Part shown: in pieces, positions 16,548 to 25,320 of the stretch
Position numbering within the stretch: the first letter of the stretch is position 1
Layout: every line of letters starts with the position of its first letter
Origin: Idiomarina sp. MD25a
GTDB lineage: Bacteria; Pseudomonadota; Gammaproteobacteria; Enterobacterales; Alteromonadaceae
DNA: 64,000 nucleotides
Direction: 5' to 3'
Assembly: GCF_001870515.1 (NCBI RefSeq)
Contig: NZ_MDGT01000003.1
Location: 750,842-814,841 of the forward strand
Notes under the pieces: generated by a model
The model's input: only the letters and a program-made list of their open reading frames with translations
Databases searched by the model: none
Told to the model about the DNA's origin: nothing
Translations under genes and position numbers: made by a program

Positions 16548-16603
16548 GTCGCGCCTTTAGCGCGACGCTGGGTACCGCGCCGTGCGCCCAAGGCGCACGC
16601 TAC
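16544..16603 (+). repeat. REPIN shared by two convergent gene ends
   Basis: A stem with loop TTT (one mismatch), spacer, then B' ending in CTAC. The left GTAG gives the stop of the GDPD-like gene and the right CTAC, read in reverse, gives the stop of the RAYT gene. Confidence 0.92.
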
Positions 16604-17154
16604 CACATGTCGTAATCGGCGAAATTGTCGTCTACCCATGCATCGGTGATGTGTCGCCATGATGCTGGGTAGCGACCTTGTTTTAAATAGGCATTGAGGG
16701 TGGAGTACGGCCATTCCAATGCATTGTTAACGTAGCCATGTTTGACAGGATTAAAGCAGCAATACAGCGTATACATGTAGAGCTCTTGTTCATTACGAAT
16801 GATGCGATCGTAGAATCGATTGTGCCAAAGGCTTCCTTGCCGTCGGCGTCGTTTGGAAAAATTTTTTTGTGAATTTTTATAAGAAAATTCGGGTAGAGCG
16901 CGAGTGGTGAGCGCTTTAATCTTTCTAACGCGCAGATCGACTTTTTGGTCGGCAACACCAATCAATAGATGCATATGATCGGGCAATACAACCCACGCCT
17001 GAATATCAAAAGGGTGGGATACCATGGTCGTGCGCACAGCATTACGCAGCGCTTGAATGACGGGCTGGCGCGTCAGGTGGGGCTTACGACCTTGAGTAGC
17101 GACGGTAATAAAAAAATAATAACCGTCTTCGAAATAGCGGCGAACATTTTTCAT
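16600..17154 (-). CDS. REP-associated tyrosine transposase (RAYT)
   Basis: A 184-residue Y1-type HUH nuclease. AWVVLPDHMHLLIGV contains the His-x-His metal motif; GSLWHNRFYDR, then FNPVKHGYV and EWPYSTLNAYLKQGRYP are the conserved C-terminal blocks of RAYTs, which bind and cut REP hairpins at GTAG-flanked sites. It is flanked on both sides by REP elements of the two types seen throughout the window, the classical arrangement for a RAYT and its substrates. Only one RAYT is present here. Its stop codon is part of a REP. Confidence 0.95.
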   Translation of the reverse strand: MKNVRRYFEDGYYFFITVATQGRKPHLTRQPVIQALRNAVRTTMVSHPFDIQAWVVLPDHMHLLIGVADQKVDLRVRKIKALTTRALPEFSYKNSQKNFSKRRRRQGSLWHNRFYDRIIRNEQELYMYTLYCCFNPVKHGYVNNALEWPYSTLNAYLKQGRYPASWRHITDAWVDDNFADYDMW

Positions 17155-17205
17155 ACCGGCTATTTAAGACCAAAAACCGCATTACAGCATTTTATAATCG
17201 TGTAC

Positions 17206-17401
17206 GAAGGTCGCGCATTGTGCGCGACGATGTGGTTGGCCCGTGCGCCAAAGGCGCACGTTACGCCGGTGGTCGATACCACCGCCACCCCGTAGGTCGC
17301 GCATTGTGCGCGACATTAGATATCGCCCCGTGCGCCAAAGGCGCACGTTACGCCGGTGGTTGACACCTTCGTCATTCCGTAGGTCGCGCATTGTGCGCGA
17401 C
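17206..17401 (+). repeat. REPIN array behind the RAYT 5' end, period 86-87 bp
   Basis: Two complete A-B' units (A at 17206 and 17292; B' ends TTAC at 17264 and 17351) and a third A at 17379-17401 without a clear B. The first unit starts GAAG where GTAG is expected. Intervening sequence (CGCCGGTGG...) is also repeated, so this is tandem duplication. Open frames here are artefacts. Confidence 0.9.
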
Positions 17402-17479
17402 GACCGATATCGCACGGCGTGTCGAACTTTTTATGATCGGCATACGTAGTTAGGTGAGGTTCTTGATTCGAGGTGTGCG

Positions 17480-17650
17480 ATGTTCGGTCTATTTAAATCA
17501 AATCCAACTAAAAAAATGCGCAAAGAGCTCCAGCAGTTACAGCAAAAGGCGATGGAAATGCAGCGTAATGGCAATATCCGAGATAGCTCGCATATTAGCC
17601 AACAAGCCGATGAACTGTGGAAAAAGATCCAAGAAATGGAGAAGAAGTAG
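17480..17650 (+). CDS. DUF6435 family small protein
   Basis: A 56-residue frame from ATG 17480 (GAGG six bases upstream) begins MFGLFKSNPTKKMRKELQQL and ends KIQEMEKK. The MFGLFKS start, the AM-QRNG-IR block and the helical Q-A-ELWKKI end are the pattern of the DUF6435 family of small cytosolic helical proteins, of unknown role. The stop TAG (17648-17650) is the GTAG of the next REP. Confidence 0.85.
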   Translation: MFGLFKSNPTKKMRKELQQLQQKAMEMQRNGNIRDSSHISQQADELWKKIQEMEKK

Positions 17651-17789
17651 GTCGCGCCTTTGGCGCGACGTCAGATGCGCCCGTGCGCCCAAGGCGCACG
17701 TTACGCCGGTGGTCGATACCGCCCGTGCGCAAGATGCGCACGTTACGCCGGTGTTCGATATCGCCCCGTGCGCCAAAGGCGCACGCTAC
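17647..17789 (+). repeat. REP array: one A and three B'
   Basis: A at 17647-17669, then B' at 17682-17704, 17724-17746 and 17767-17789, spaced 42-43 bases. The spacers (GGTCGATACCGC and similar) are copied with each B'. This shows that type B can multiply alone. Confidence 0.9.
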
Positions 17790-17790
17790 A

Positions 17791-18549
17791 TTATGCTTCT
17801 GAATATGTAGCAATTGAAAAATCACAGCTTGATTCGCTCAACATGCGTTTCACTTCGGAAAAATGCATGGCTCCTAAAACGAGTACATATGTCTTTTGCG
17901 TATCTTTGCACACATGTTCGTTCACATTTTTCACAAGCGCTGTGTGTCTTTCATTATGAAAGTCGACGATTTTTTTCCATTGGTTTAATTCGCTTGATAG
18001 CGACGGTGTTTGTTCTAATAGCGATGTCATTTTATTAAAGATTGCATCATTATTTTTTTCGAATGCAGTGACGCAGGTTTCGGAATTTATCTCTGCCAAT
18101 GATGAGTCCATCATGCAGCTCCGTCGACCAAAAAACGAATTCATTATCTCGTTAAACAAGGCCGGATTTTTTAACTCATCAGCCTGAAATTTTTTTTGTA
18201 GCAACTGAAATGTTTGGGTTAAGGTGTTGCCGTAGTCTATTTCTCTCATTCTCTCGTTGCGGTTTTCCATTGATACGTTGATGATGGGTGTGTTGCCGTT
18301 ATTTTCTAAAAGCCGGTATGCCTCAACTTCAAGTCCCGATGTATCTTCAGAAATACTTCCATCGTCATTAAACATTGATTCACTACCCTCAGTGAGCAAC
18401 GCATCGGGCTCAACAGATTTTATATAGTTATAGAGATCGACGGCTTTGTACTTTGCTGACGCTTGGTGGACTGAGTTAACAATAATTAGTTCGTTTGCGC
18501 TGATTGCGGAGCTTATAAAAAGCGATAGACATATGAGTGCATACTTCAT
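17791..18549 (-). CDS. secreted protein, possibly TraB/GumN-like
   Basis: 252 residues with a signal peptide (cut near ISA-NEL). Mature protein features: SVHQASAKYKAVDLYNYI, a conserved-looking LLTEGSE, several Arg-Glu pairs around residue 100, four Cys (two near residue 140-160, two near 215 and 240), and VLVLGAMHFSEVKRML near the end. The early His, the E-G-S strand and the late G-x-x-H recall TraB/TIKI-type or ChaN-like folds, but the match is weak. The gene ends one base before a REP type B. Confidence 0.6.
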   Translation of the reverse strand: MKYALICLSLFISSAISANELIIVNSVHQASAKYKAVDLYNYIKSVEPDALLTEGSESMFNDDGSISEDTSGLEVEAYRLLENNGNTPIINVSMENRNERMREIDYGNTLTQTFQLLQKKFQADELKNPALFNEIMNSFFGRRSCMMDSSLAEINSETCVTAFEKNNDAIFNKMTSLLEQTPSLSSELNQWKKIVDFHNERHTALVKNVNEHVCKDTQKTYVLVLGAMHFSEVKRMLSESSCDFSIATYSEA

Positions 18550-18666
18550 GTTTTACCAAACCTTGTTTATTTTTTTAATATATTTATAACGTTTCCCTGT
18601 GATTATTATCTAAAGTGAGATTAATTAAAAGCAATAATTGTGTGCAACGTCGAGTCAGATATCGCC

Positions 18667-18689
18667 CGTGCGCCAAAGGCGCACGCTAC
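18667..18689 (-). repeat. REP type B, single
   Basis: Perfect CGTGCGCC and GGCGCACG arms with CTAC on the right. It lies about 65 bases upstream of the Dps ribosome-binding site. Confidence 0.85.
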
Positions 18690-18756
18690 GCGACCGATCC
18701 AATGAGCGGATGGTGTCGTAGGTATAGGTGAATGGAATTTAAAGGAAGGAGGAATA

Positions 18757-19278
18757 ATGAGCAATACTGAGAATGCAAAAGTCGCTGGATTTACTGCACC
18801 TGGTTTAAAAGAGGATGCCGCTCAAAAGGCTATCGCTTTGCTCGATGACCGCTTGGTTGCGCTTATCGACCTTCAGCTTACTTTAAAGCATGTTCATTGG
18901 AACGTGGTGGGTCCAAATTTCATCGGTGTGCATGAGATGCTTGATCCGCAGGTTGATGCGGTACGTGAAATGACAGACACCATTGCAGAGCGAATCGCGA
19001 CCTTAGGCGGTGTGCCAGAAGGAACGCCAGAAGCGGTTGTGAGAAAGCGCTCATGGAAAGATTATTCGATTGGTAAGGGCTTAGTCGCTGAGCATTTATC
19101 TGAGCTTGATAAAGTCTACAATGGCGTCAACGGTGACCATCGTAAAGCAATCGATGAGCTGAGCGAGATTGATCCGGTATCGGAAGATATGCTGACAGGC
19201 CAGTTGGGTGATTTAGAGCAGTTCCAATGGTTTGTACGTGCCCACATCGAATCGTCTTCGGGCGAGTTGAAGCGGTAA
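18757..19278 (+). CDS. dps: Dps ferritin-like DNA-protection protein
   Basis: 173 residues. The ferroxidase ligands of Dps dodecamers are all visible: His45 and His47-Trp48 in LKHVHWNV, and Asp74/Glu78 in REMTDTIAERI, with the family block PNFIGVHEMLD between. The protein should oxidise and store iron with peroxide and shield DNA in stress. A strong AAGGAGGA ribosome-binding site precedes the ATG. A REP type B begins one base after the stop. The TonB receptor nearby is a separate unit. Confidence 0.96.
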   Translation: MSNTENAKVAGFTAPGLKEDAAQKAIALLDDRLVALIDLQLTLKHVHWNVVGPNFIGVHEMLDPQVDAVREMTDTIAERIATLGGVPEGTPEAVVRKRSWKDYSIGKGLVAEHLSELDKVYNGVNGDHRKAIDELSEIDPVSEDMLTGQLGDLEQFQWFVRAHIESSSGELKR

Positions 19279-19279
19279 C

Positions 19280-19361
19280 GTAGCGTGCGCATTTTGCGCA
19301 CGGGGTGACATTTGTTGTCGCGCCAAAGGCGCGACTTACGTCGACGGGCGGCGCGACCTAC
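19280..19361 (-). repeat. REPIN (B-A') plus a half A
   Basis: B at 19280-19302, spacer, A' at 19317-19339 ending in TTAC, then a right half of another A' (GCGCGAC then CTAC, 19351-19361). The final CTA gives the TAG stop of the queH gene on the reverse strand. Confidence 0.88.
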
Positions 19362-20011
19362 CCGTAATACTGGACGCCGATTTCGATGCGTTTACGGTCG
19401 TTTTTCACTCGCCAGCGGTTAGTATCGCGAAGTGAATAAATGCAGCCGCAGTATTCTTGCTGGTAAAAGCGCTCGCGCTTTGCCAGCTCTACCATCCGAC
19501 TCGAGCCGCCTTGTTTGCGCCAATTGAAAGTCCAGTAGGTAACATCATCATAACGGGCCGCTGCGCGCTCGCCACAATCATTAATTTGCTGCATATTTTT
19601 CCAGCGTGAGATACCTAAGCAACTGGTGATCACGTCAAAGCCATGCTCATGAGCATACAGGGCGGTGCGTTCAAACCGCATATCAAAGCAGACAGTGCAA
19701 CGCTCTCCACGCTCGGGCTCCCACTCTAACCCTCGCACGCGCTCGAACCAATTTTGGCTGTCGTAGTCGGCGTCGATAAACGGGATGCCCAATTTCTCGG
19801 CGAAGCGGATGTTTTCTTCTTTACGAATTAAATATTCTTTTTCGGGATGAATATTGGGGTTGTAAAAGAAGATTGTGATGTCGATGCCCGCATCAACCAT
19901 GCGCTGCATGACGTCTCCAGCGCACGGGGCGCAGCAAGAGTGCAGTAGTACTTTATTGGACTCGGTGGGGGCTTCGAGCACGATGCTTTGTTGCTTTGCC
20001 ATGATGGGCAT
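19358..20011 (-). CDS. queH: epoxyqueuosine reductase QueH
   Basis: 217 residues (or 214 from the ATG at 20002, MAKQQS). QueH carries out the last step of queuosine synthesis in tRNA and uses an Fe-S cluster plus a second metal site. Seen: the paired cysteines HSCCAPC near residue 26, [10 protein letters not shown] around residue 103, [11 protein letters not shown], and QEYCGCIYS, which are the family's conserved blocks. It replaces the unrelated QueG in organisms that lack it. The stop TAG comes from a half REP. Confidence 0.95.
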   Translation of the reverse strand: MPIMAKQQSIVLEAPTESNKVLLHSCCAPCAGDVMQRMVDAGIDITIFFYNPNIHPEKEYLIRKEENIRFAEKLGIPFIDADYDSQNWFERVRGLEWEPERGERCTVCFDMRFERTALYAHEHGFDVITSCLGISRWKNMQQINDCGERAAARYDDVTYWTFNWRKQGGSSRMVELAKRERFYQQEYCGCIYSLRDTNRWRVKNDRKRIEIGVQYYG

Positions 20012-20092
20012 CCGTTATTTTGAGCAGATGCCCAGTATTGTGCATTTTTTTGCGAAAAAAGAAAGCATGGGTTGTCGCGCGGATGACGGGTT

Positions 20093-20165
20093 GTCGCGCC
20101 AAAGGCGCGACTTACGTCGGTCGTTGATGCGATGCATGGGTTGTCGCGCCAAAGGCGCGACTTAC
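20093..20165 (-). repeat. two REP A' copies
   Basis: A' at 20093-20115 and 20143-20165, both with loop AAA and ending TTAC. The second TTAC, read as GTAA, supplies the stop of the LPP20 lipoprotein gene, the last gene of the envelope operon. Confidence 0.9.
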
Positions 20166-20773
20166 AGTTCTGCTTCGAGTTCTTTCATGGCTTTTTGGGC
20201 GCGGAACTCTTCGTAGAGTGCTTCTTTTGATTGTGGATCGATGGTGCGTTTTGAGGCGTCGATAATCGCATCAAAGGTGTCGCGAGTTTCGTCCAGAACA
20301 ACCAAAGCACACAGGTATTTTTTGCCATCAATACGTGCCATTGCCATCTCTTCTGGCGTGCTGCCCACTAACGTTTCGCTCGCCACCTGCTTAGACACTT
20401 GCTCAAACGTAGCGCCTACTGAACTGCCGCCCTCGGCCTGTACTTTGCGGTTGTAGAGTTTATCCAATACGCTGGCTTTAACCTGGATCTGCTGGGTCAG
20501 GTCGGCGCGTGCTGCTGCAATCGCTTGTGGTTTATCGACCGCCATATTACCTGACCAATCGACGCATGATGAAGCCGCCAAGCCCTTGTCTGATTTCGGG
20601 TTAAATACCCAGCTGGGCGCGGTATCGTTTGGGTTGCCGGTCACTTTTTGCATATCGCTATTTGTTTGTTGCTGTGCTTGCTGTTGCATTTGTTGCGCAG
20701 TGGGTTGTTGCGGCTGTGATGAGCAGGCGGCCAATAGCGCTGATAAGCTAAGTACAAGTAGAGTTTTTTTCAT
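20162..20773 (-). CDS. LPP20 family lipoprotein
   Basis: 203 residues with lipobox LAAC (Cys17). A Gln-rich linker (about 20-40) is followed by PSWVFNPKSDKGLAASSCV and DKPQAIAAARADLTQQIQVK, the hallmark of LPP20 domains (a compact alpha/beta fold also found in the Vibrio FlgP and FlgT proteins). It probably sits in the outer or inner membrane facing the periplasm. It is the last of eight closely spaced genes; its ATG overlaps the transglycosylase stop (TAATG). Its own stop is REP-derived. Confidence 0.9.
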   Translation of the reverse strand: MKKTLLVLSLSALLAACSSQPQQPTAQQMQQQAQQQTNSDMQKVTGNPNDTAPSWVFNPKSDKGLAASSCVDWSGNMAVDKPQAIAAARADLTQQIQVKASVLDKLYNRKVQAEGGSSVGATFEQVSKQVASETLVGSTPEEMAMARIDGKKYLCALVVLDETRDTFDAIIDASKRTIDPQSKEALYEEFRAQKAMKELEAEL

Positions 20774-21915
20774 TAGAAAGCTTCCATCATTTGTTGGTAA
20801 TTAGTTTGACGCTGCGTAATTTTGCGCAGGTAGTTTTTCGTTTCTTGTGCGGGCAAGTAAGTCATTAAGTGTTGATAAGCTTGCTCGCGGCTCATTTTAT
20901 TTGCTGCTGCACTGGCTTGGGTTAGGGAGTAGTCGTTACCAAAGGTGCGGGCTACGTTACCCGGCCCGGTGTTATAGGCCGCGATTGATAAAAGCTCGCG
21001 TACTTCATTGTTGCGAACCGCTTTAAAATAGCGGCGATTAAGCAGGTAATAGTAGACACTGCCCGCCTGAATATTATTATCGGGATCGAATAGGTAGGCG
21101 GGGCTGAAGAGTTGCTGCTCACCGTACAAAAAATCACTGATATCCTTGCCCGCGGATGTTGGCACAATTTGCATCAAACCAAAGGCCGGAATATGCGATC
21201 GTGCCATTGGGTTAAAGCTGGATTCTGTGTGAATGATCGCTAATATCAAAGCGGGCGATAAGCCATGTTTTTGTGCATAAACCTCAACTGTTGGTAACAC
21301 GCGCTTGATACGTGACTGTTGACTGTTAGGCGGTAACTTAACGGTTATTTTACTGGTCTTGGCTGTCGCTTCTTGAGTGGTTTGGGCGGTGCTATCAACG
21401 TTTGGCTGAGCGTCTAAAATGGGCGTTCTGTCCTCAACTTCTATTGTTTGTTGCACCGCCTGCGGTAACTGCTTGATAACGGGATCCGATTTTAATGCGT
21501 TAGTTACAGTGGTCGTGCTGAGTTGGTTAAGTCGCTGTTGTAGTCTTTGCTGGAGTTGTGCCTTAGTCAAACGACCTTGCACTTCAACGGTGACAGTGTT
21601 GCGCTCATAGTCAACGACGGTTCGCTCTGAGGCATCCTCATTGTATTGAATAAAGCGTGTTTTGTCGGTGAGTTGTGGTTCTTCCCACACCTGCGCCAAT
21701 TGTTTTTTGTAAGCAGACTCCGCTTCGCGCCATTGTTTGGCAAACTGTTCAAAAGCTTGCCAATGCTCACGCTCAAACTGCTCAAATTCGGCTCGCTGTT
21801 GTGCAGCGAACTGCGCGAAGGCTTCGTCTTCAGTGTTTGCATCTTGTGCCAATGCGGAAAACGCAAAACTACTAAGGATTAAAGTAGCTGTCCAAGTCAA
21901 AGGCCTTTTCGGCAT
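20773..21915 (-). CDS. MltC-like lytic murein transglycosylase
   Basis: The start at 21915 (MPKRPLTWTA) is chosen because AAGGA lies eight bases before it and it gives a signal peptide ending ALA-QDA. About 380 residues. The N-terminal half is Gln/Glu-rich and corresponds to the MltC-type DUF3393 region. The C-terminal SLT domain has the catalytic Glu in AIIHTESSFNP, with FGLMQIVPTSAG and AAYNTGPGNVART. It should cleave peptidoglycan from the periplasm. It overlaps the upstream gene by 44 bases, within the envelope operon. Confidence 0.92.
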   Translation of the reverse strand: MPKRPLTWTATLILSSFAFSALAQDANTEDEAFAQFAAQQRAEFEQFEREHWQAFEQFAKQWREAESAYKKQLAQVWEEPQLTDKTRFIQYNEDASERTVVDYERNTVTVEVQGRLTKAQLQQRLQQRLNQLSTTTVTNALKSDPVIKQLPQAVQQTIEVEDRTPILDAQPNVDSTAQTTQEATAKTSKITVKLPPNSQQSRIKRVLPTVEVYAQKHGLSPALILAIIHTESSFNPMARSHIPAFGLMQIVPTSAGKDISDFLYGEQQLFSPAYLFDPDNNIQAGSVYYYLLNRRYFKAVRNNEVRELLSIAAYNTGPGNVARTFGNDYSLTQASAAANKMSREQAYQHLMTYLPAQETKNYLRKITQRQTNYQQMMEAF

Positions 21916-22618
21916 CTTGCTTTTCCTTCTGTTGCTCGGCTTGTAAGCGCAAACGCTGACAGTCGATACTTTTACATGTGGATGCGATAGCAATGGTTTG
22001 TGCGTAATCTTGTTGCTTAAAATACAGTTGTGCGGCGGATTGCTTAGCGACATCAAGCGTAAGTTGGTCAGCCTGTAAGTTTTGTTGTAAATAGGCAAAT
22101 TGACGTGGCTCAGGCGCTAGGTGTGCGATAAGGGTCACCGCATCGGCACTACTATAGGGCTCACTTAAGCTCAGTTGCAGCAGCTGTTTTAACTGTGCTT
22201 GCTCTAGTTCGCCGCGCATTTGCCAAGCTGCGCGTACAGCCAGAGCTGCAAGATTAAGTGACTTATTTTCGATGATGACTTCGCCACTACAGTGCTGCCA
22301 GCCTTCTGCCGTCCAGAGCTTTTCATTATCGATGCGTCCGGCAAAAAAGCTCACGCCGTCGGTAATCTCAAATCCGAGTGTATCGCTCAGTTCCGTTCTT
22401 AATGCCAACCGTTGCGGTTTGCTCAACAGTAAACGACAGGCTTTCTGATCGACTTGTGCTGGTAGGTCAGACTCCGCCTTGACAGCGACACCTTGTTCAG
22501 TGGTTTGCTGCTGATAACGGTTTAGCAAAGTGAGCTCATTCGCAGTCACGGATGAGCTGCCCAAGGCAACCCATCCGCAAAATGCGAATAGTGTGGTTTT
22601 AACCAAGCAGCGCGCCAT
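21872..22618 (-). CDS. periplasmic protein of unknown function, envelope operon
   Basis: 248 residues with a signal peptide (cut near VTA-NEL). It contains CRLLLSKPQRLALRTEL, an LAALAVRAAWQMRGELEQAQ helical stretch and a Gln-rich C-terminus with repeated-looking helices (AYLQQNLQADQLTLD, AAQLYFKQQDYAQ) that recall TPR-like hairpins. I do not recognise the family. The ATG shares a base with the stop of the gene before it, and its end runs into the transglycosylase start, so co-translation is likely. Confidence 0.75.
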   Translation of the reverse strand: MARCLVKTTLFAFCGWVALGSSSVTANELTLLNRYQQQTTEQGVAVKAESDLPAQVDQKACRLLLSKPQRLALRTELSDTLGFEITDGVSFFAGRIDNEKLWTAEGWQHCSGEVIIENKSLNLAALAVRAAWQMRGELEQAQLKQLLQLSLSEPYSSADAVTLIAHLAPEPRQFAYLQQNLQADQLTLDVAKQSAAQLYFKQQDYAQTIAIASTCKSIDCQRLRLQAEQQKEKQDAEKAFDLDSYFNP

Positions 22619-23904
22619 TATAAGTTATCGTCCTCAGATACCTTACCTGATGCGCCTTGTGGGTTGGCTGCTTTGTCGTTGTCACCGCCGTAGATGTTAA
22701 TCGCGCGACCCGAACTGTCTTTTTGAGCGCTACCGCGACCCTGCATTTCACGTTGTGCCTCTTTCGCGATAGCTTCGAAAGTAGGCGAGTGAACGGCTAC
22801 GGTATATTGCCAGTGACCATCAGCGCTAACAAAGTTACGGGTTTGCACGCCTGCCGGTAATGTACCGCGTGCGATTGCCTGATACTCATCGCTTGCTTTA
22901 AGTTGATTCATGAACTGAGTGCGATCATTATCTAACTTTTTCACCCGTGTCGGATCTTGTAGATTGGGATCGGTGTACTCAAACTGTTGTGTGCTTTCTA
23001 ACTGCTCTTCGTCAAAGCCGCCTTGCCAATATACTTCCTCACCTTTCATGGTGCCCAATAATGCTGCTCGCGCACGTGTTTCTGACTGACGTTTAGCGAC
23101 ATCTTTCAGACGTTTTGCGACACGAGGATTATCGTTATCACGAACAATCGCTGAGCCATAACCCATCAGAATGACTTCGCCTGTATCGGCATGAGTGAGG
23201 ATCTTAGCGCCCATCGGTGGTAAAACACCGGTGTTGATATCGGTAACGATTTGTTTGAAAAGCGCGTTAGGATCGCTGGTAACAATCGCTGCACCGGCAT
23301 TTTCACGCACTTGAGAGCGCGTTTTAGGTGTTGAGATTAGGCTGATCCGGACTTGGTTACTATCTACGTCGTCGTAAACGTCGTAGGTTACGTAGCCGGC
23401 GAGCGAACCGTTGACTGATTCGATACAGCGCTCTTTCATGCCTGAGGTTTCGTTAGCCACTGAATCGGTGCCTGTATCGATGGTATCAATTGTCAGTTCA
23501 GCGAGATTGTTACAGGTAACATCGACACCTTTGCCGTTTGAAACCAACTGACGTTTAGCGATGAGTGCAGCTTGGTTGTATGCCGCGCGTTTCGATAGCA
23601 AGGTGGCGTTCATGTTGTCGTAAGTTTGGTAGAACGCGCTACCAATCGACAGAATGCCTGTGCCACTGCCGACCTGAATTAAGCGAATGCCGTCTTCGCT
23701 GTTATCAACCAGTTGTTGGTGCGCAACAGCGACTGCTTCTTTCTCATTATTACCGACGACGATATTGCCCTCAGTGACTGTGGATGTACTCTCTACTTCC
23801 TGTCCTGGGCGTGCAGGAGTCATATCGGTTAAGTCAAAATCTTGTGCTTGGGCGGCGCCGCTGATGCCTGCAACAATAGCTAGGCCAAGTAAGGTGCGTT
23901 TCAT
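22618..23904 (-). CDS. periplasmic protein with LPP20-like features, envelope operon
   Basis: 428 residues with a signal peptide (cut near AQA-QDF). Two regions have LPP20 character: LLSKRAAYNQAALIAKRQL (about 100-120) and RLKDVAKRQSETRARAALLG (about 265-290), helices lined with Ala that precede a strand in this fold. A late block, WQYTVAVHSPTFEAIAKEAQ, fits the closing strand. The tail is Gly/Ser/Asn-rich. No enzyme motif. It is followed directly by the next gene. Confidence 0.75.
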   Translation of the reverse strand: MKRTLLGLAIVAGISGAAQAQDFDLTDMTPARPGQEVESTSTVTEGNIVVGNNEKEAVAVAHQQLVDNSEDGIRLIQVGSGTGILSIGSAFYQTYDNMNATLLSKRAAYNQAALIAKRQLVSNGKGVDVTCNNLAELTIDTIDTGTDSVANETSGMKERCIESVNGSLAGYVTYDVYDDVDSNQVRISLISTPKTRSQVRENAGAAIVTSDPNALFKQIVTDINTGVLPPMGAKILTHADTGEVILMGYGSAIVRDNDNPRVAKRLKDVAKRQSETRARAALLGTMKGEEVYWQGGFDEEQLESTQQFEYTDPNLQDPTRVKKLDNDRTQFMNQLKASDEYQAIARGTLPAGVQTRNFVSADGHWQYTVAVHSPTFEAIAKEAQREMQGRGSAQKDSSGRAINIYGGDNDKAANPQGASGKVSEDDNL

Positions 23905-23925
23905 AATCTGTCCTTTATCGTCTTA

Positions 23926-25320
23926 CTAGTTAAATCGAATGGTAAATTCATTGGCGATAACCGCCTTCGGTAATTCAGCGGCCGTAATAGGCTGCAAAGA
24001 TTGTTGTAGCGCGGCAACCAGGTCGCCGGTTTTGCCACTAAAGCGCAGTTGGGCTTTATAAAATTTGCCGTCGTTGGAGATGCTGACATCTTGCGCGCCA
24101 CCCAGCGTAGAAATGACGCTTGATAGGCGTTCGGGTTTGGCTAGATAGCGGCTGTTGATATACACATCATGCACGAGCCCGCCTTCTTGTACGACACGCA
24201 TGAATGCATCGCCCAGCTGTTGGCGTAATGCTTGTTGTTGAGCATCGAGTGATAGGTGCACGTCAATTAAGTCGTATAGAGCATCTTGGCCGTTGGGCAA
24301 TGCAATCAGTGTGGGATCGTTTTGCCATTCGCCGTAGATGTTACCTGCCTGATCTGTGACTTCCACACGCAAATCGAGGCGCGCTGTACCGTCACGTTCT
24401 ATCATGCGAGGTTTAGCATTAAGGATAAGGTTGGCATTATCGCTGAGTTCAACGCCCTGACTTGAGAGCCAGCGTTTTAACTCACTATCAAGTGGGGCCG
24501 GTGCATTGACGGCAACACGTGGCGAGCCGATTTGTTGCATGATGTGCGACGTAGCGATTTCTAGTTTCTGCTTTTCAACATCGGCACGGAGTGTGACTTC
24601 CACCCCCTCATTGGCGATAGCTTTTGAGTCGATCAGCTGCCATTGCTTGACCACGCCTGAGGATTTGGTTTGCAACTGGCGAGCCACAAAGTCGTTGATC
24701 GCAAAGTTATCGCTGGTGTCGTTGGTATGACTTACGGTATTGGAGTATTGCGTGCGTTGTTCGGTAAGCCAAACGCCGACGACTTGAGAAATAGCACGAC
24801 GTAAGGCGTCGAGTTCAGCCGCTTCGCGAGCACTCAAGCCTTGTTGGCTATCAGGCCAGCCCTCACCAACGACCGTGACCGATACGGTGGTCTGCGCATC
24901 GTTCCAGCTACCTTCGTCAGTCGTTGCTGTGCCGAGTGCTTGTTGAGCGACGCTGACCGTTACACAGGTATCTGTACCTTCTAGGCGGGGCTTTGACGTG
25001 TTGGTTTTTAGGCCGCGCAGGTCGTAGCCCGATTGCGCCATATCACTGAGTTGTTGTAACCACGTGGTGCTGGTGGTGTCCATTTCCTCATAGGTATCGG
25101 CGATACTCAGTACTTTGCCCGATTGCAGTGCCCGTGCGATGTCTGATAGTGCTTCAGTTTTTGCTTGTTCGATGGCGCTGGCGCCGCGCCCGTATGCGCA
25201 GCGATCTGCTTGAATCTCACCGCTTAACAAGATGTTTAGATCTTGCGCTAGGGCGCTCGTAGAAGTTAGCCCCAGCATGACAGAGAGCAGCGCAGGTTTA
25301 ACTCCAAACGCTTTGATCAT
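23926..25320 (-). CDS. periplasmic FlgT-like/LPP20-like protein, envelope operon
   Basis: 464 residues with a signal peptide (cut near ALA-QDL). An N-terminal LPP20-like part (YGRGASAIEQAKTEALSDIA, about 43-65, with a Cys pair) and a second such helix (SAREAAELDALRRAISQVVG, about 165-190) are followed by a region with repeated beta strands resembling FlgT or CsgG-like middle domains. The ATG overlaps the upstream stop by four bases (ATGA). Role unknown; an envelope assembly factor is an inference from domains and company. Confidence 0.72.
   Translation of the reverse strand: MIKAFGVKPALLSVMLGLTSTSALAQDLNILLSGEIQADRCAYGRGASAIEQAKTEALSDIARALQSGKVLSIADTYEEMDTTSTTWLQQLSDMAQSGYDLRGLKTNTSKPRLEGTDTCVTVSVAQQALGTATTDEGSWNDAQTTVSVTVVGEGWPDSQQGLSAREAAELDALRRAISQVVGVWLTEQRTQYSNTVSHTNDTSDNFAINDFVARQLQTKSSGVVKQWQLIDSKAIANEGVEVTLRADVEKQKLEIATSHIMQQIGSPRVAVNAPAPLDSELKRWLSSQGVELSDNANLILNAKPRMIERDGTARLDLRVEVTDQAGNIYGEWQNDPTLIALPNGQDALYDLIDVHLSLDAQQQALRQQLGDAFMRVVQEGGLVHDVYINSRYLAKPERLSSVISTLGGAQDVSISNDGKFYKAQLRFSGKTGDLVAALQQSLQPITAAELPKAVIANEFTIRFN

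Noticed and set aside
17182-17959. Several open frames on both strands near the RAYT
   Set aside because: They read through REPIN arrays; only the 56-codon DUF6435 frame at 17480 looks real.
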